Origin: an uncultured Blautia sp. | GTDB lineage: Bacteria > Bacillota > Clostridia > Lachnospirales > Lachnospiraceae | NCBI GenBank assembly: GCA_900552095.1 | Contig: URYM01000047.1 | Span: 1-9,839, forward strand | Reading direction: 5' to 3' | Length of the DNA: 9,839 nt | In this document: positions 9,007-9,839 of the stretch, in pieces | Layout of the letters: the number at the start of each line of letters is the position of its first letter | Position numbering within the stretch: position 1 is the stretch's first letter | Notes under the pieces: model-generated | Seen by the model: only the letters and a program-made list of their open reading frames with translations | Databases searched by the model: none | Told to the model about the DNA's origin: nothing | Program-made: the position numbers and the translations under genes

Positions 9007-9839
9007 ATGAATTTAGTGGGCAGTGTATTGGATCAGAACTATGAGATCTGTCAGGAAATTGGTGAAGGGGGAACCGGAAAGGTGTACCTGGCCTGGCACC
9101 GCAGACTGAAGAAGAAGGTAGTTCTGAAAAAGATAAAGGATAATTTTGTGGGAAGGATCAATGTCCGGGGAGAGGCGGATCTGCTGAAGCAGCTGCATCA
9201 TGAGTATCTGCCTCAGGTATATGATTTTATCCAGGTTGGTTCTCAGGTTTTTACGGTCATTGATTATGTGGAAGGTTGTCCTCTTTCTTATTATATCGAG
9301 AAAAGGCAGCAGTTTTCCCAGAGACAGATCCTGATCTGGGTTCGCCAGCTCTGTCAGGTGTTGGATTATCTTCACCGCCAGAATCCGCCGGTGATCCACA
9401 GTGACATTAAGCCGTCGAATATTATGATCAGACCTCAGGGAGATATCTGTCTGATCGATTTTAACATTTCTCTGGACGGAGGGCAGACAATCTCCGGCTT
9501 CAGCGAGCGGTATGCTTCTCCGGAACAGATCTTTTTGATGAATCTGGCGGCGGGAAGACCGGTGCCGGATAGAAATCTGCCGGAAGGAATCAACAGGATT
9601 GATGGGCGGAGCGATATTTACAGTCTGGGCATTACACTGTACCAGCTGCTGACCGGAGCCAGGCCGCTTCCCTATCAGCCGGGAAGCCCGGGCTTTGCGC
9701 CGCTTGTGGAGAGCGGTCTTCCGTACAGCCGGGATTTTCTGCGGATCGTGGATAAAGCCTGCAGTCCCAGGCGGGAGAAACGTTATCAGTCAGCGGCGGA
9801 GATGGAAGCTGATATCCTGGGCATGAAGCGGCGTGACCG
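9007..9839 (+). CDS. Hanks-type Ser/Thr protein kinase, 3'-partial
   Basis: An open frame from ATG 9007 to the window end (277 codons, no stop), encoding a nearly complete eukaryotic-like protein kinase domain that would transfer phosphate from ATP to Ser/Thr. Visible motifs are: the glycine loop GEGGTGKVY at 19-27; the ATP-anchoring lysine K41 (VVLKKI); the likely helix C glutamate E56; a catalytic loop reading HSDIKPSN at 131-138 with D133, K135 and N138; a magnesium-binding motif reading DFN at 151-153; YASPEQ at 169-174 (APE position); and RSDIYSLG with D203. The terminal subdomain includes R259. All catalytic residues are present, so activity is predicted, but Ser replaces the Arg of HRD and Asn replaces the Gly of DFG. 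The stretch between the APE-like motif and D203 is roughly 15 residues longer than in PknB-type kinases. GGGAG at 8993-8997 is the likely binding site, overlapping the end of the upstream gene. Any membrane or sensor domain would lie beyond the window. Confidence 0.93.
   Translation, partial: MNLVGSVLDQNYEICQEIGEGGTGKVYLAWHRRLKKKVVLKKIKDNFVGRINVRGEADLLKQLHHEYLPQVYDFIQVGSQVFTVIDYVEGCPLSYYIEKRQQFSQRQILIWVRQLCQVLDYLHRQNPPVIHSDIKPSNIMIRPQGDICLIDFNISLDGGQTISGFSERYASPEQIFLMNLAAGRPVPDRNLPEGINRIDGRSDIYSLGITLYQLLTGARPLPYQPGSPGFAPLVESGLPYSRDFLRIVDKACSPRREKRYQSAAEMEADILGMKRRD

Noticed and set aside
9013..9399. A 128-codon minus-strand frame
   Set aside because: It is antisense to the kinase domain, whose sense frame carries a full ordered set of kinase motifs.

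Overview
The window looks like chromosomal DNA of a low-to-mid-GC Gram-positive (Firmicutes, class Clostridia), most plausibly a Lachnospiraceae-type gut anaerobe. This is inferred from the RNA polymerase subunits. RpoB lacks the large insertion that E. coli carries before the active-site lysines, and RpoC lacks the insertion that E. coli carries after the trigger loop. The strong AGGAGG ribosome binding sites and the sigma-A promoter also fit. I could not run a database search, so genus is not assigned.

Layout, all genes on the + strand: (1) bases 1-7219 hold the end of the rpoBC operon. rpoB is missing its first roughly 150 codons, which lie upstream of the window, and rpoC is complete. The rpoC ribosome binding site overlaps the rpoB stop codon. 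(2) Bases 7220-7422 hold a strong intrinsic terminator followed by a textbook sigma-A promoter. (3) Bases 7423-8514 encode a membrane protein with an N-terminal zinc ribbon, a 27-bp tandem-repeat Gln/Asn/Trp-rich linker and about five membrane segments. (4) Bases 8515-8655 hold a second long hairpin terminator. (5) Bases 8656-9000 encode a small coiled-coil protein with a double zinc ribbon, and 6 bp later (9007 to the window end) comes a Hanks-type Ser/Thr protein kinase domain that runs off the window.

The first part is core transcription machinery. The second part is an accessory-looking signalling/membrane cluster: two zinc-ribbon proteins and a kinase with variant HRD (HSD) and DFG (DFN) motifs. 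The spacing of the last two genes suggests co-translation, so the small zinc-ribbon protein is a candidate partner of the kinase; that is inference. The most notable oddities are the in-frame TAG at 27-29 in the most conserved part of rpoB (probably a contig-end error), the HSD/DFN kinase with extra residues before helix F, the near-identical 27-bp repeats, and the absence of an obvious promoter between the second terminator and the kinase gene pair.
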